64,000 nt of DNA from Stygiobacter electus (GCA_029210465.1 JARGDL010000006.1:1-64000); one strand, 5' to 3'; positions 51,927 to 61,598 are shown, counted from the stretch's first letter. Notes: generated by a model from the sequence alone, not told the origin. A program made the numbers and translations.

Positions 51927-54900
51927 CTATTTTGTAAGTATCATTTTCTTTATGAGATTTACATTATTACCAACTAATCTGTAAATATAAATTCCACTTG
52001 ATAATTTACTTGCATCAAAGCTTACTTTATATGTACCAGCATTGATATTGTTATTAACTAAAGTAGCAACTTCCTGACCTAACATATCATAAACTTTTAG
52101 TGAATAATTTCCAGATTCTTTTACTGCAAATTCAATTGTTGTAGATGGATTAAATGGATTTGGATAATTTTGTGATAAATTGAATTCAGTTGGTATTCCA
52201 TTAATATCATTAACATCAGTTGTGTTTTGATTTCCAGATATTTTATACATTACACCATCTTTTGTACCAGCATAAACATCACCAGAATTTGGAGATACAA
52301 CTAAGCTGCTAACATTGCTACCACTTAATCCAACTGCTGCCCAAGTATCGCCATTGTCATTAGAAACAAATACACCATTAGCAACTGAACTTACGTAAAC
52401 TTTACCACTGCCATCAACTGCAATTGAATAAACGAAAGCTACAGGAGAAGAAGCAAGTTTTGTAAAGTTTAATCCACCATCAGTAGATCTGTAAATACCA
52501 TCACCATAAGTTCCAGCGAAGATGTAACCACTCTTTGAAGCAAGAGACCATATTAATTGATAACCACAAAGAGCTTTTGTCCAATCACCACCATTTACAG
52601 ATTTATATAATCCACCACCAATTGTTCCAGCAAAGATTGTATTATTGTAAGATGTTAAAGCTTGAACTGTTAAGAAAGCTCCTAATCCATTGTTAAATTC
52701 ATTCCAAGTAGAACCGTTATCACTTGAAGAGAAAACACCATAACCCCAAGTACCAGCATATAAAATTCCATTTTTAGAATGTAAAGTATGAACATCTTTA
52801 CCATTCAAGCCAACTAAAGTCCAATTTGAACCATTAAACATGTAAACACCATTTTCAGTAGCGGCATAAATTTTATTATTATGATTTACAAAAGCCCAAA
52901 TTAAGTTTACATTCAAACCATTGTTGATTAACATCCATGTTTGACCAGTATTAGTTGATTTGTAAACTTTTCCACCCATTGTACCAGCGTATAATGTAGA
53001 ACCATCAGCGTAAATTGTATAGATGATTTCACCTTGACCGAATGAACAAACACTTGTCCATGAACCAGAACCTGATCCACTACCACTTCCTGAACCGCTT
53101 CCACTGCCTGATCCACTACCACTTCCAGATCCACCATTATTTCCACCATTTGATGTACTTCCAACTGTGATAGTTACACTTGAAGAATTATTATTTGTGT
53201 TTGAATCGGTTGTAGAAGATGTAACAGTTGCAATGTTTGTAATTTTTTTATCAACAGGAATATTACCTTGGAATGGTGATAAGTTGAATTGTCCACTTCC
53301 GCTCATATTCTTTACTATAACTTGACCAGTAACAACACCTGCTGGGAAGTTTAGACTTGCAAAAGGTGCTAAGATTGAGCCACGAACATCAATTCCTTGA
53401 ATAGTCAAGTTAGTTGCTTGATAGAAATTGTAAAGCACATTATTAATTGCTGTACCATTTACTACCAATCCACCAGTCCAACTAACATTAGTTCCATTTA
53501 TATTTACAAGAACAACAGAACCATTTGGAACATTGATAGTTACACTATTAGCACTGCTCAAATCTGAGCCATTAACTGCAAATACATTTAAGAATGGATC
53601 ATTACCAGTTAATGTTAAACCACTCCATTGGAATGTAGTTGTACCATTAACTGTATATCCACCTAAAGTTGTTGTTAGTGTTTGTAAGTAATTTGCAGCA
53701 GCCGTAAAATCAATTGGATTATCTTTTCTTAAAGTTCCACCACTTATTGTTACAGCATAAATTGGTAAGTTAGTTGTGTTGCCGTAAACAACATTTCCAT
53801 TATATACTTGTCCACTTGTATAAGTCAAATCATTTCCTACAATTAAAACATCGCCGCTGTTTGCAGGTAATTTATCACCAATGCTATATGCACTTAAATT
53901 TGCATTATGACCAACAGCAACTTTTCCTTCTGTATCAGAAGATGGTTGTGTTAAATCATTAAGTACAAATAAGTTGAAATCTTTTGCAGTGCCTAAATCA
54001 AATGAAGTACTTGTCATTGAAGAACAATCAACTTTTACTTTAATTGTAATTGTTTCAAATGTATTGCTATTCATATTACCAACTGACCAAACACCAGATA
54101 CATTATTATAACTACCTTTTGTTGCTGTGTAAGAATCAAATAAAAGTCCTGCAGGTAATAAATCATTGACAACAACATTAGTAGCAGTATTTGGGCCTAA
54201 ATTAGTAACCTTAACAGTGAAGTTAACAAAATCATTACAATTTGGATTTTGATTATCAACTGTTTTTTCAACTTTTAGATCAGCTTTCTGTTCACAATTA
54301 ATAACAACTGTAAAGCTTGCGTTATCAACAACATTTGCAGAGCCATCAACAGGATGACCTGTTACAGATGCATTGTTTACTAAATTTCCACAATTTGTAT
54401 CTTTAACTGTGTATGCTTTGTTTATTACATGTGTCTGACCAGGATTCAAGACTACATTAACGTTAATTCCTAACATTGCATCAACTATATCAACTCCGCC
54501 GTGTAATTGAACATCACCACAGTTTTCTGTTGTTAATGTATAATTAATTACATCACCAGGTTGTGCAGTTTGCTTGTCAGCTGTTTTTGTTATTTTAATA
54601 CATGTTTTGTAGAAACCAAAATCTATAGTAATGTTATCGTTGCAATTCAATGTAACTGTTACTGATTCGTTTTTATTTGCATCGCTATCTTTTGTATCAT
54701 CTGTTCCTTGATTTTTCGTTGTTGCATACCATTTTGTTTGTGCAGTGCTGTATAATACTCCACCACTTGCATAATTCGATGCTGCAACTCTAACTGAATA
54801 ACTTCCATTTGCTAAATTGTTAAATTCATATTTTCCATTTGCATCTGTCGATGTAGTTGCAATTACATTTGAGCCTTGCAATAATTCAACTACAACACCT

Positions 54901-56855
54901 GTAATACCTGGTTCACCAGAATCTTGAATTCCATTTAAATTTTTGTCATGCCATACATAATCACCTATTTTATTTTTACATTCTATATAAAATCCTGCAT
55001 CCCATGATAAATCATTTTCGCCTGCTAATAAATCAGTGCAAGTTGTTTTACCTGTTATTACATCTGCATCGCTGTCTTTTTCATCATCACTGCCTTGATC
55101 TTTCAAAGTTGTGACCATTCCTGATGGTGTTACAAATTTAACGTAATAACTTCCTGGTGCCAAGTTTGTGAAATTATATTCACCATTAGCGTTTGTTGTT
55201 GTTTGAGCTATTTGATTGTTATTGCAATCAAATAAAATTACTGTTACACCTTGAATTCCAGGTTCATTACTATCTTGTATTCCATCTTTATCTAAATCTT
55301 CCCAAACTTTATTACCGATAGATGCTTTAGCATTACATTTTACAGGATAGATTGCATTATTAAAATTTAATTTATTCGGTGAATGATGCATTGATGGAAT
55401 TTCAACAGATCCAAAACCTACTGAACCAAATGCAGAACCTTTTATCGTTACCTCATAAATCATATCAAAAATCCAGTTAGGATAACTTGGATTTGGAGTA
55501 TAATTAGCATCAGTTGCCGGAGAATTTGAAGTTAGTATGTAACCAAATTCATTAAAATTTCTGTTCAACGAAGTGTTGTAATCCAAAATGTTAGCAGAAC
55601 TTCCAAAAATCATACTGCCATCATTTCCTGAAACACCTTGAGTACCATAACCTGAAGGATATGTAGATGTTGCACTCATATAATCAAGAATAAATTCTAA
55701 AACTTTATTTCCATTTGCATCTTTAAATAAAAACTGAGCCTTGTCACTCTTAATTAAATGGTCGAAAGTATGATTTGACCAGCCAATTTTATTTGTTCCG
55801 TATGTATTGTCGTTCAATGATTTTGAGACTATAATTTTAACCCTAACATCCCCATTTGATAATTCCTCAGTAATTAAATGACCTATTGTATAAGTAACAT
55901 GATCATTATTTTCTGCACAAAGTTCTTCGTCTGTTGTTTTTACAACTACATTATTATTAGAATTAGCATACCAGTTAACATTTGCCGTAATTTGTTTAGT
56001 ATCTGATTGAGGAGTTGCAAGAACTAATTTTTGTTTTCCGTTTGGATTTAATTTATGAACATATTTTGTTCCTTGAGGAATAACAACCAAAGCAGAAGCA
56101 GAAAGTGTTGCTGTTCCAACAATATTGCTTGTTAATGTTACTACCGGAGTTTCACCCATTGCATTTGTAACTTCAGAAGTAGAACTTAATACTCCTATAT
56201 TACTTGAAATATTAACAGTAACACCAGCAACAGGATTGCCATTTATATCAAGAGCTTTTACTTTAAAACTTGCAGGAGTTCCCTGTGGTAAGTTGAAAGA
56301 AGCAGGAATAAATTGTAATGATTGTACCGGGACAATATTGTTATGATTTGCATTAGCATCAGCGATAATTTGGATTGCTCTGTTTTTAATTGTTGCATCT
56401 GAAATAGTATTAGCATCAACACCATCGCTAAAATGCCAAATTGCAGCTTGGATTGAAGCTGCTTCTTTGTTAATATCATTTAATGCACCAGCATAACCAG
56501 TTTTATAAGGATAGTAATTATTCAAAATATAAGTTATTTCTGATGGTGTTGTACCTTCATCCCAATAGTCTTCATTAATTGCCAAATTATGAGATAAATC
56601 AATACAATAAAATTTTGTTGAATGAGAATTTAATGTTCCATCAAATGCACCGGCAAATGATGTTTGCGATGAATTTGAATAGGGATTTGTGTAAGAAATA
56701 TTAACACCATTTGTATATGAAGTAACTTTTGCTATACTAGTATAATCTGTTACCTTTTTCACACCTGCTGATTTTTGAGAAAAGGTGGCAAAAGAAAAAA
56801 CAAATAAGAGTATAATTGTTAATGATACTCTTAATATTGTAGAACGTGTTTTCAC
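51927..56855 (-). CDS. Giant modular T9SS surface protein with thioester adhesin domain
   Basis: About 1642 residues from GTG at 56855, which has GAGGAG 5 nt upstream; a longer ATG frame from 56921 lacks such support and would bury the signal peptide. Approximate order: signal peptide; thioester domain (about 45-185) with Cys84 in FYCIDLSH and Gln136 in SIQAAIWHFSDG; Big_1-like Ig domain (190-275); unassigned beta region (280-505); two SdrD B-like repeats (KVWEDLDKDGIQDSNEPG and YVWHDKNLNGIQDSGEPG); a DUF11-like repeat; a DUF11 domain interrupted by a choice-of-anchor A domain (about 955-1185); a Gly-Ser linker; a BNR/YCF48-like propeller; and a type A sorting domain. Role: surface adhesion, inferred. 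Confidence 0.85.
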   Translation of the reverse strand: MKTRSTILRVSLTIILLFVFSFATFSQKSAGVKKVTDYTSIAKVTSYTNGVNISYTNPYSNSSQTSFAGAFDGTLNSHSTKFYCIDLSHNLAINEDYWDEGTTPSEITYILNNYYPYKTGYAGALNDINKEAASIQAAIWHFSDGVDANTISDATIKNRAIQIIADANANHNNIVPVQSLQFIPASFNLPQGTPASFKVKALDINGNPVAGVTVNISSNIGVLSSTSEVTNAMGETPVVTLTSNIVGTATLSASALVVIPQGTKYVHKLNPNGKQKLVLATPQSDTKQITANVNWYANSNNNVVVKTTDEELCAENNDHVTYTIGHLITEELSNGDVRVKIIVSKSLNDNTYGTNKIGWSNHTFDHLIKSDKAQFLFKDANGNKVLEFILDYMSATSTYPSGYGTQGVSGNDGSMIFGSSANILDYNTSLNRNFNEFGYILTSNSPATDANYTPNPSYPNWIFDMIYEVTIKGSAFGSVGFGSVEIPSMHHSPNKLNFNNAIYPVKCNAKASIGNKVWEDLDKDGIQDSNEPGIQGVTVILFDCNNNQIAQTTTNANGEYNFTNLAPGSYYVKFVTPSGMVTTLKDQGSDDEKDSDADVITGKTTCTDLLAGENDLSWDAGFYIECKNKIGDYVWHDKNLNGIQDSGEPGITGVVVELLQGSNVIATTSTDANGKYEFNNLANGSYSVRVAASNYASGGVLYSTAQTKWYATTKNQGTDDTKDSDANKNESVTVTLNCNDNITIDFGFYKTCIKITKTADKQTAQPGDVINYTLTTENCGDVQLHGGVDIVDAMLGINVNVVLNPGQTHVINKAYTVKDTNCGNLVNNASVTGHPVDGSANVVDNASFTVVINCEQKADLKVEKTVDNQNPNCNDFVNFTVKVTNLGPNTATNVVVNDLLPAGLLFDSYTATKGSYNNVSGVWSVGNMNSNTFETITIKVKVDCSSMTSTSFDLGTAKDFNLFVLNDLTQPSSDTEGKVAVGHNANLSAYSIGDKLPANSGDVLIVGNDLTYTSGQVYNGNVVYGNTTNLPIYAVTISGGTLRKDNPIDFTAAANYLQTLTTTLGGYTVNGTTTFQWSGLTLTGNDPFLNVFAVNGSDLSSANSVTINVPNGSVVLVNINGTNVSWTGGLVVNGTAINNVLYNFYQATNLTIQGIDVRGSILAPFASLNFPAGVVTGQVIVKNMSGSGQFNLSPFQGNIPVDKKITNIATVTSSTTDSNTNNNSSSVTITVGSTSNGGNNGGSGSGSGSGSGSGSGSGSGSGSGSWTSVCSFGQGEIIYTIYADGSTLYAGTMGGKVYKSTNTGQTWMLINNGLNVNLIWAFVNHNNKIYAATENGVYMFNGSNWTLVGLNGKDVHTLHSKNGILYAGTWGYGVFSSSDNGSTWNEFNNGLGAFLTVQALTSYNNTIFAGTIGGGLYKSVNGGDWTKALCGYQLIWSLASKSGYIFAGTYGDGIYRSTDGGLNFTKLASSPVAFVYSIAVDGSGKVYVSSVANGVFVSNDNGDTWAAVGLSGSNVSSLVVSPNSGDVYAGTKDGVMYKISGNQNTTDVNDINGIPTEFNLSQNYPNPFNPSTTIEFAVKESGNYSLKVYDMLGQEVATLVNNNINAGTYKVSFDASKLSSGIYIYRLVGNNVNLIKKMILTK
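53080..53133 (-). repeat. Gly-Ser coding microsatellite in the surface-protein gene
   Basis: A run of degenerate (GGN-TCN) codons encodes about ten Gly-Ser pairs between the choice-of-anchor/DUF11 part and the propeller. Third positions vary (gga/ggt/ggc with tca/agt/agc), so it is not a pure DNA repeat but can still expand or contract in frame. Confidence 0.7.
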
Positions 56856-57180
56856 GTTTCTCCTCTCGTTTAATAATAAAATTAATTTACCTTGGGGTTG
56901 GTAAGTCAACAGAAATGCCAAAATTTATTTCGATTTTACTTTGTTTTAGAGGTTTTTAAAGTTAAGCTGGAAGAAAGATGTATCATAATGAAATTAGAGC
57001 AAAAAATGAGTCAAAAAATTTACCAACTTTCCCTTAATTTTTTTACATCTAACTAACTTTTGGGGGTAATTTGCTTAGGTTTTACTTATAAATTTGAATT
57101 ACTTAAGAATTTTAAGATAAAAAAAATCGGTAAATTAAAAACCATTTACCGATTTAAGAATTTAGTTATATATATTAAGA
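56856..57180. other. 325-bp intergenic region before the surface-protein gene
   Basis: It holds the surface-protein Shine-Dalgarno (minus strand GAGGAG at 56861-56866), the ccmF terminator at 57124-57155, and a sigma-54-like element on the minus strand at 56905-56921 (TTGGCATTTCTGTTGAC). That element has GG and the correct 10-base gap but GA in place of GC at -12. No gene or RNA structure was recognised in the rest. Confidence 0.5.
57124..57155 (-). terminator. Terminator of the ccm operon after ccmF
   Basis: AAATCGGTAAAT and ATTTACCGATTT form a perfect 12-bp stem around 8 nt, followed on the minus strand by a run of T. It lies 26 bp after the ccmF stop. Confidence 0.85.
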
Positions 57181-59586
57181 TTAATTATTTTCTTGTATCT
57201 GAGATTCCTTAGAACGTCTATATGCTGAAATACTAAATCCAATAACTAAAACAATAACTCCTAACCAAATTAATGAAATAAATGGTTTGACACTAGCTTC
57301 AATACTTAATATTTCTTTTGGTGTAGAATTCGCAAAATTTTCACCAGAAATAGATGAAAATACTAATTCAACTTCGCCATTGGATGCATTCATTGAATTT
57401 ATTGAAACAGCTAAATCTAAATCTTTTAATTCAGCAGAATGATATTCTGGTCCATTTCCAGAATTTTCCATAAATGGCTCAATTTTATATTCTTTTCCGT
57501 TTGCCTTAATCAATAAATCTACACCAATTTTAAATTTTCCACCACTCATCATTGAAGACATGTCTTCAGGCAATTTGAATTGAGAAAAAATAATTTCTTT
57601 CCCGTTAAAATTATAAGATGAACCTTTTTTCATTGATACTTTTGTTCCATTTGTAGAATTTGAGCCGTCATCATAACCAAGTGGTTCAATATAAAAATCT
57701 TTTGTTAATCCAACTAAAATATCAGGTTCCCTCATTAAACTGTTATTAAAATCTGCTATAAACATTACAGGAGAAATAATTTTTTCAGAAGAACCTTTAT
57801 TAATTTTTACATTAAAACGATATTTTTTACCATTATCAAAAGGTTCATATCCAGTAAATATTAATTCATGCCCAAGTACACTAATCTTATCACCTTTTAC
57901 CAGATCAACTTTTTGTTTCTTAGTATTACCAGCTGTTGCAATTACACCAACCAAAAATAATGCAATCCCAATATGAGCAACATAAGCACCGAGATATCGT
58001 TTTTTACCTTTGAAAATTTTGTAGGCAATCTCTGAATTAATGAATAATGCAAAAGAAGATGAAAATGTAAGTATAAGTAACATTAAATTTAATACGCTCC
58101 CAATTAACCAAACAATCAAAGTAAAAATAAAAGCAAGTAAAAGATGAATTCTTAGGTTTTTCCACAAATAATTTTTTTCAGTTGATTTCCATTTTAATAA
58201 AATACTTAATCCATTTACCAAACCAATAATTATTGCTATTGGCAAATTAAGTTCGTTGTAAAAACTTGTTTGAACAGTAGTACCAAAAATTGGAGCAGAA
58301 GTACCAGCAATGATAATTATTGAAGAAGCAATTAAAACAACAGCACCAGTGAATAATGCAAGTTCTTTTGATAAAACATTTTCTTCAAAAGAAAAATTTT
58401 TCGTTAAATATTCCCATCTATAAATAATTCCACCAATACCCATCAAAGCAAAAGTTGCAAGAAAAATAACTAAGAAAAGATAGACTGTCATTCCAGGATC
58501 AACAAAAGAATGAACCGAAGCATCACCTAAAATTCCACTTCTTGTTAAAAAAGTACTGTATAGAACAAGCACAAAAGTCATTACACTTAAAATTAAATTT
58601 GTTTTAACAAATCTACTTGCACCATCTTTATCTTGAGTTCTTTTTTGAATCAGCATTGTGTGAATAGAAGCAACACCAACAATCCATGGAACTAAAGAAG
58701 AATTTTCGACAGGATCCCAACCCCAATAGCCACCCCATCCTAAAATACTATATGCCCAATAACCACCCAGCATAATTGCTAAACCTAATACACACATTGA
58801 AACTAAAAGCCAAGGTAAGGATTGTTTAACCCAATCTTTATATTCATTTTTAATGATTGCTGCCATTGCAAAAGAAAATGGAACAGCAGAAAGAGCAAAA
58901 CCAACAAATAAAATTGGTGGATGAATTTGCATCCAAAAATTTTGAAGAAGTGGATTTAACCCTTTCCCCTGAATAATAAAATCATTTATCGAAATATTAT
59001 TAGCCTGTAAAATTGCATAAACTTCTTTACTCATTTGAACGAAACTTTTATTTGAGCCGGGATCGCTGAAGAAAAAATTCTGTAATGCTGGTAATGTTAA
59101 AAAAGCTTGATTAATATTTTTCAGATCAATAAAATCTTTTTCAATCCAAATATATTGGAAAGGAGATTTCAATAATGGAGAAACCATGACAAGCAAAAAT
59201 GCTAAAACCAATGTGAAAATCATCATTACTCGATATTCTAAATCACCTCTTTTGGAAGTATAATCTAAAAGTATTAACCCAATAATTGATGTGAATAAAG
59301 TCCAAAGCATAAAACTACCTTCTTGCCCAGCATAAAAAGTGGACATTAATAATCCTAAAGGTAGGTCTGTACCACTATAATCATAAACATATTTATATTG
59401 AAATTGATGGGTTAAAATTGCATGGAGTAAAAAAGCTGAAGCCGCCATAACTAAAATGGCTGTTACATGATAGCTCATTCGTGCAAAAGATAATGTATTT
59501 TGATAACCTTTGAAAGTTAGAAAATACATAATTACTGAAAACACTCCCGTTAGGAATGCTAATGTTAAAATTATATTACCAATCAT
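57181..59586 (-). CDS. ccmF: Cytochrome c haem lyase subunit CcmF/NrfE
   Basis: 801 residues, about 15 transmembrane helices. GQEGSFMLWTLFTSIIGL early, then IHPPILFVGFALSAVPFSFAMAA and the haem-handling motif WGGYWGWDPVENSSLVPW. A C-terminal periplasmic region and a last helix follow. It attaches haem to apocytochromes at the outer face of the inner membrane, receiving it from CcmE. Longer than typical CcmF (about 650), the difference lying in the soluble C-terminal region. Last gene of ccmC-D-E-F on the minus strand; 19 bp after ccmE. Confidence 0.92.
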   Translation of the reverse strand: MIGNIILTLAFLTGVFSVIMYFLTFKGYQNTLSFARMSYHVTAILVMAASAFLLHAILTHQFQYKYVYDYSGTDLPLGLLMSTFYAGQEGSFMLWTLFTSIIGLILLDYTSKRGDLEYRVMMIFTLVLAFLLVMVSPLLKSPFQYIWIEKDFIDLKNINQAFLTLPALQNFFFSDPGSNKSFVQMSKEVYAILQANNISINDFIIQGKGLNPLLQNFWMQIHPPILFVGFALSAVPFSFAMAAIIKNEYKDWVKQSLPWLLVSMCVLGLAIMLGGYWAYSILGWGGYWGWDPVENSSLVPWIVGVASIHTMLIQKRTQDKDGASRFVKTNLILSVMTFVLVLYSTFLTRSGILGDASVHSFVDPGMTVYLFLVIFLATFALMGIGGIIYRWEYLTKNFSFEENVLSKELALFTGAVVLIASSIIIIAGTSAPIFGTTVQTSFYNELNLPIAIIIGLVNGLSILLKWKSTEKNYLWKNLRIHLLLAFIFTLIVWLIGSVLNLMLLILTFSSSFALFINSEIAYKIFKGKKRYLGAYVAHIGIALFLVGVIATAGNTKKQKVDLVKGDKISVLGHELIFTGYEPFDNGKKYRFNVKINKGSSEKIISPVMFIADFNNSLMREPDILVGLTKDFYIEPLGYDDGSNSTNGTKVSMKKGSSYNFNGKEIIFSQFKLPEDMSSMMSGGKFKIGVDLLIKANGKEYKIEPFMENSGNGPEYHSAELKDLDLAVSINSMNASNGEVELVFSSISGENFANSTPKEILSIEASVKPFISLIWLGVIVLVIGFSISAYRRSKESQIQENN

Positions 59587-59605
59587 TTGTTCTCCAATCT
59601 GCTAA

Positions 59606-59995
59606 TTATGAATTAGCTTTCCCGACTTTTTGTTCTTGATATTTTGAAGGGCATTTAGTTAAAATTTCGTGTGCTTTGAAAATTCCATTTTCATATTTAC
59701 CAGTTACTACTACACTTGTTGATGATTCAAAATTATTAGGAATAGAGCCATGATACTTTACACACATTTCTTTGCCTTGTGAATCTTTCATATAAAAAGT
59801 AAAAAGATCATTAACTTTATCATATTCATATTTTTTTTCTTTAACCCAAACCCCTGTTGCTTTAATTGTTTTTCCCGATTCTGCAACTTTTTCAAAATTA
59901 CTTTCGTATTGAATATTTGTTTGAGTAAACAAGAAGATCATTACACCAAGAAAAACCACAATAATAGCACCACCGAATAGATATTTATTTTTCAT
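59606..59995 (-). CDS. ccmE: Haem chaperone CcmE, CxxxY type
   Basis: 129 residues starting at ATG 59995, which has AAAGGAG about 8 nt upstream; a longer start at 60043 would overlap ccmD. A single N-terminal membrane anchor, then an OB-fold domain (GKTIKATGVWVKEKKYEYDK, FEVTDS-like TFYMKDSQGKEMCVKYHGSIPNNF, VVVTGKYENGIFKAHEIL). The haem-binding residue is usually His in HxxxY; here it reads CPSKY (Cys115, Tyr119), the CxxxY variant described for deltaproteobacterial and archaeal Ccm (System I*). Confidence 0.92.
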   Translation of the reverse strand: MKNKYLFGGAIIVVFLGVMIFLFTQTNIQYESNFEKVAESGKTIKATGVWVKEKKYEYDKVNDLFTFYMKDSQGKEMCVKYHGSIPNNFESSTSVVVTGKYENGIFKAHEILTKCPSKYQEQKVGKANS

Positions 59996-59996
59996 A

Positions 59997-60167
59997 TTAA
60001 TTCTCCTTTCCTTTTGAAGAACTTGATTGAAGTTCTTTTTCAATATCTTTTAAATGTTTGTCCGTTCTAAACATAAATAGAAAAATTCCAATCCAAACAA
60101 CAAGAATAATAAACATAACAATATAAATTGAATTTTTTTCAAAGAATCCTATTAATCCATTTTCCAA
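59997..60167 (-). CDS. ccmD: CcmD-like small membrane protein, TTG start
   Basis: 56 residues, MENGLIGFFEKNSIYIVMFI... followed by one transmembrane helix (about 13-33) and a charged coiled tail FRTDKHLKDIEKELQSSSSK. Sequence, size and position between ccmC and ccmE are those of CcmD, which helps release CcmE from the CcmABC complex. The start is TTG at 60167, with GAGG 5 nt upstream. It begins 7 bp after the ccmC stop and ends 1 bp before the ccmE start. Easily missed, as it is short and lacks an ATG. Confidence 0.85.
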   Translation of the reverse strand: MENGLIGFFEKNSIYIVMFIILVVWIGIFLFMFRTDKHLKDIEKELQSSSSKGKEN

Positions 60168-60174
60168 GTTAACC

Positions 60175-60897
60175 TCAAATAATTTTTTTTGAAATTTTAT
60201 CTTTAATAATTAATGCTTTATATCTTAGTTGATACATCCAGAAATAGAGAATAGTAAAAGTAAACAATGATATAAAGAAAACAATTCTCATATTTGCATT
60301 CATTTTAAAATCAACAACGGGATTTGTTCCCTGGATTACCTTTCCTGTATCGGGATCAAGTTCTAAAGAACCAGGATGCAGCCCAACCATAATTCTAGGC
60401 ATTATAAAAATAAAAAAAGGAACTGTTAAAAATGCAATAATAGAATAAACCGCTGAAAGACTTGCACGTTTATCTTCGTTATCAATAGCTGAACGAAGAG
60501 CTAATAAAGAACCATAAATTAATAATAAAATAAAAATACTTGTTTCGCGTGGATCCCAATGCCAAAAAGAACCCCAAGTAAATTTAGCCCAAATCGAACC
60601 TGTAATAGTTGCAAGAATTGTGAACATCATCCCCAATTGTAAGGAAGCAAAAGATTTTATATCATCATCTATATTCCTTTTTCTTAAATATTTTATTCCA
60701 TAAATCATAGCCATTAAAAATGCTATAACAGAAAGCCATGCAGTAGGAACGTGAAAGAAAATAATTTTTGCTTTTTCTTCAAGTCCAGGAATTATTGGGA
60801 ATTCATACCAAACTTTTGGTTGTGGTACTATTGGAAATGTTATTCCAGCAATTATTACAAATGTCATTAATACGAATAAAATTATTTTCCAGATCAT
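60175..60897 (-). CDS. ccmC: Haem exporter/handling protein CcmC (CcsA-like)
   Basis: 240 residues, six transmembrane helices. IFFHVPTAWLSVIAFLMAMIYG, then the haem-handling motif FTWGSFWHWDPRETSIFILLL and MPRIMVGLHPGSLELDPDTG in the loop. It loads haem on CcmE. First gene of ccmC-D-E-F. The ABC subunits CcmA and CcmB and the apocytochrome reductase CcmH are not in this window; they may be elsewhere or, for CcmH, absent as in System I*. Confidence 0.92.
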   Translation of the reverse strand: MIWKIILFVLMTFVIIAGITFPIVPQPKVWYEFPIIPGLEEKAKIIFFHVPTAWLSVIAFLMAMIYGIKYLRKRNIDDDIKSFASLQLGMMFTILATITGSIWAKFTWGSFWHWDPRETSIFILLLIYGSLLALRSAIDNEDKRASLSAVYSIIAFLTVPFFIFIMPRIMVGLHPGSLELDPDTGKVIQGTNPVVDFKMNANMRIVFFISLFTFTILYFWMYQLRYKALIIKDKISKKII

Positions 60898-61146
60898 AAT
60901 TTTTAATTAGTCAAAAAGACCAAATTTCCTTTTTATTTCGTTCAAAAATAGAAAAGGTTAATCACTTAATCAAAAGAAGTTTTATTAAAGGGAAAATTGT
61001 TCGACATTTTAGTCGTTACAATCCGACATAATTGAAAGATCATAAAGGACATAAAATTTTTCCTGTTATTTTTTAATTAAAATGAATTATTTTTTTGGCA
61101 TAAAAATTAATGTAACATAAAGGAAATAACATAAGGAGATCAAAAA

Positions 61147-61584
61147 ATGAAAAAGTTATTATTTATATTTGCTTTAATTAGCTTTGTAGCTTATACAACA
61201 AATTTTGCTCAAACAACACAACCTACTAAGCCAAATCAACCAACACAACCGACAAACCCAAATCAACCAAATCACCATGGGAAAAACTTTGTTGATAAAA
61301 ATGGTGATGGATATAATGACAACGCTCCAGATCAAGATGGTGATGGGATTCCAAATGGAATTGATCCAGATTTTAAAGGTCATAAATTTCATATGAATAA
61401 ATTTATCGATTTGAACGGAGATGGTATTAATGATAATGTTGGAAAAGGTATGACAAAAAATGGCAAAGGTGGAAATGGCATGGGCAATAGAAATATGATG
61501 AATAATTCAAATGGTGATCCAACACAAAATCAAACTGGAATGCAAGGATCTGGCCACGGTATGATGAACGGAAGGAAAAAATAA
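61147..61584 (+). CDS. Small secreted Ca2+-binding-repeat protein
   Basis: 145 residues. Signal peptide about 1-21 (ending NFAQ), then a Pro/Gln/Asn-rich spacer (TTQPTKPNQPTQPTNPNQPN). Three DxNGDGxND / DQDGDGIPNGIDPD loops follow, as in thrombospondin type 3 and EF-hand-like dockerin repeats, so calcium is the expected ligand. The C-terminus is rich in Gly, Met and Asn. No partner known. Own transcript: AAGGAG before the ATG and a strong terminator after it. Confidence 0.7.
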   Translation: MKKLLFIFALISFVAYTTNFAQTTQPTKPNQPTQPTNPNQPNHHGKNFVDKNGDGYNDNAPDQDGDGIPNGIDPDFKGHKFHMNKFIDLNGDGINDNVGKGMTKNGKGGNGMGNRNMMNNSNGDPTQNQTGMQGSGHGMMNGRKK

Positions 61585-61598
61585 TCGTAATTAACAAG

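Noticed and set aside
59996..60043. Longer CcmE beginning at 60043
   Set aside because: This extension is the ccmD coding region read in another frame; the start at 59995 has the better Shine-Dalgarno.
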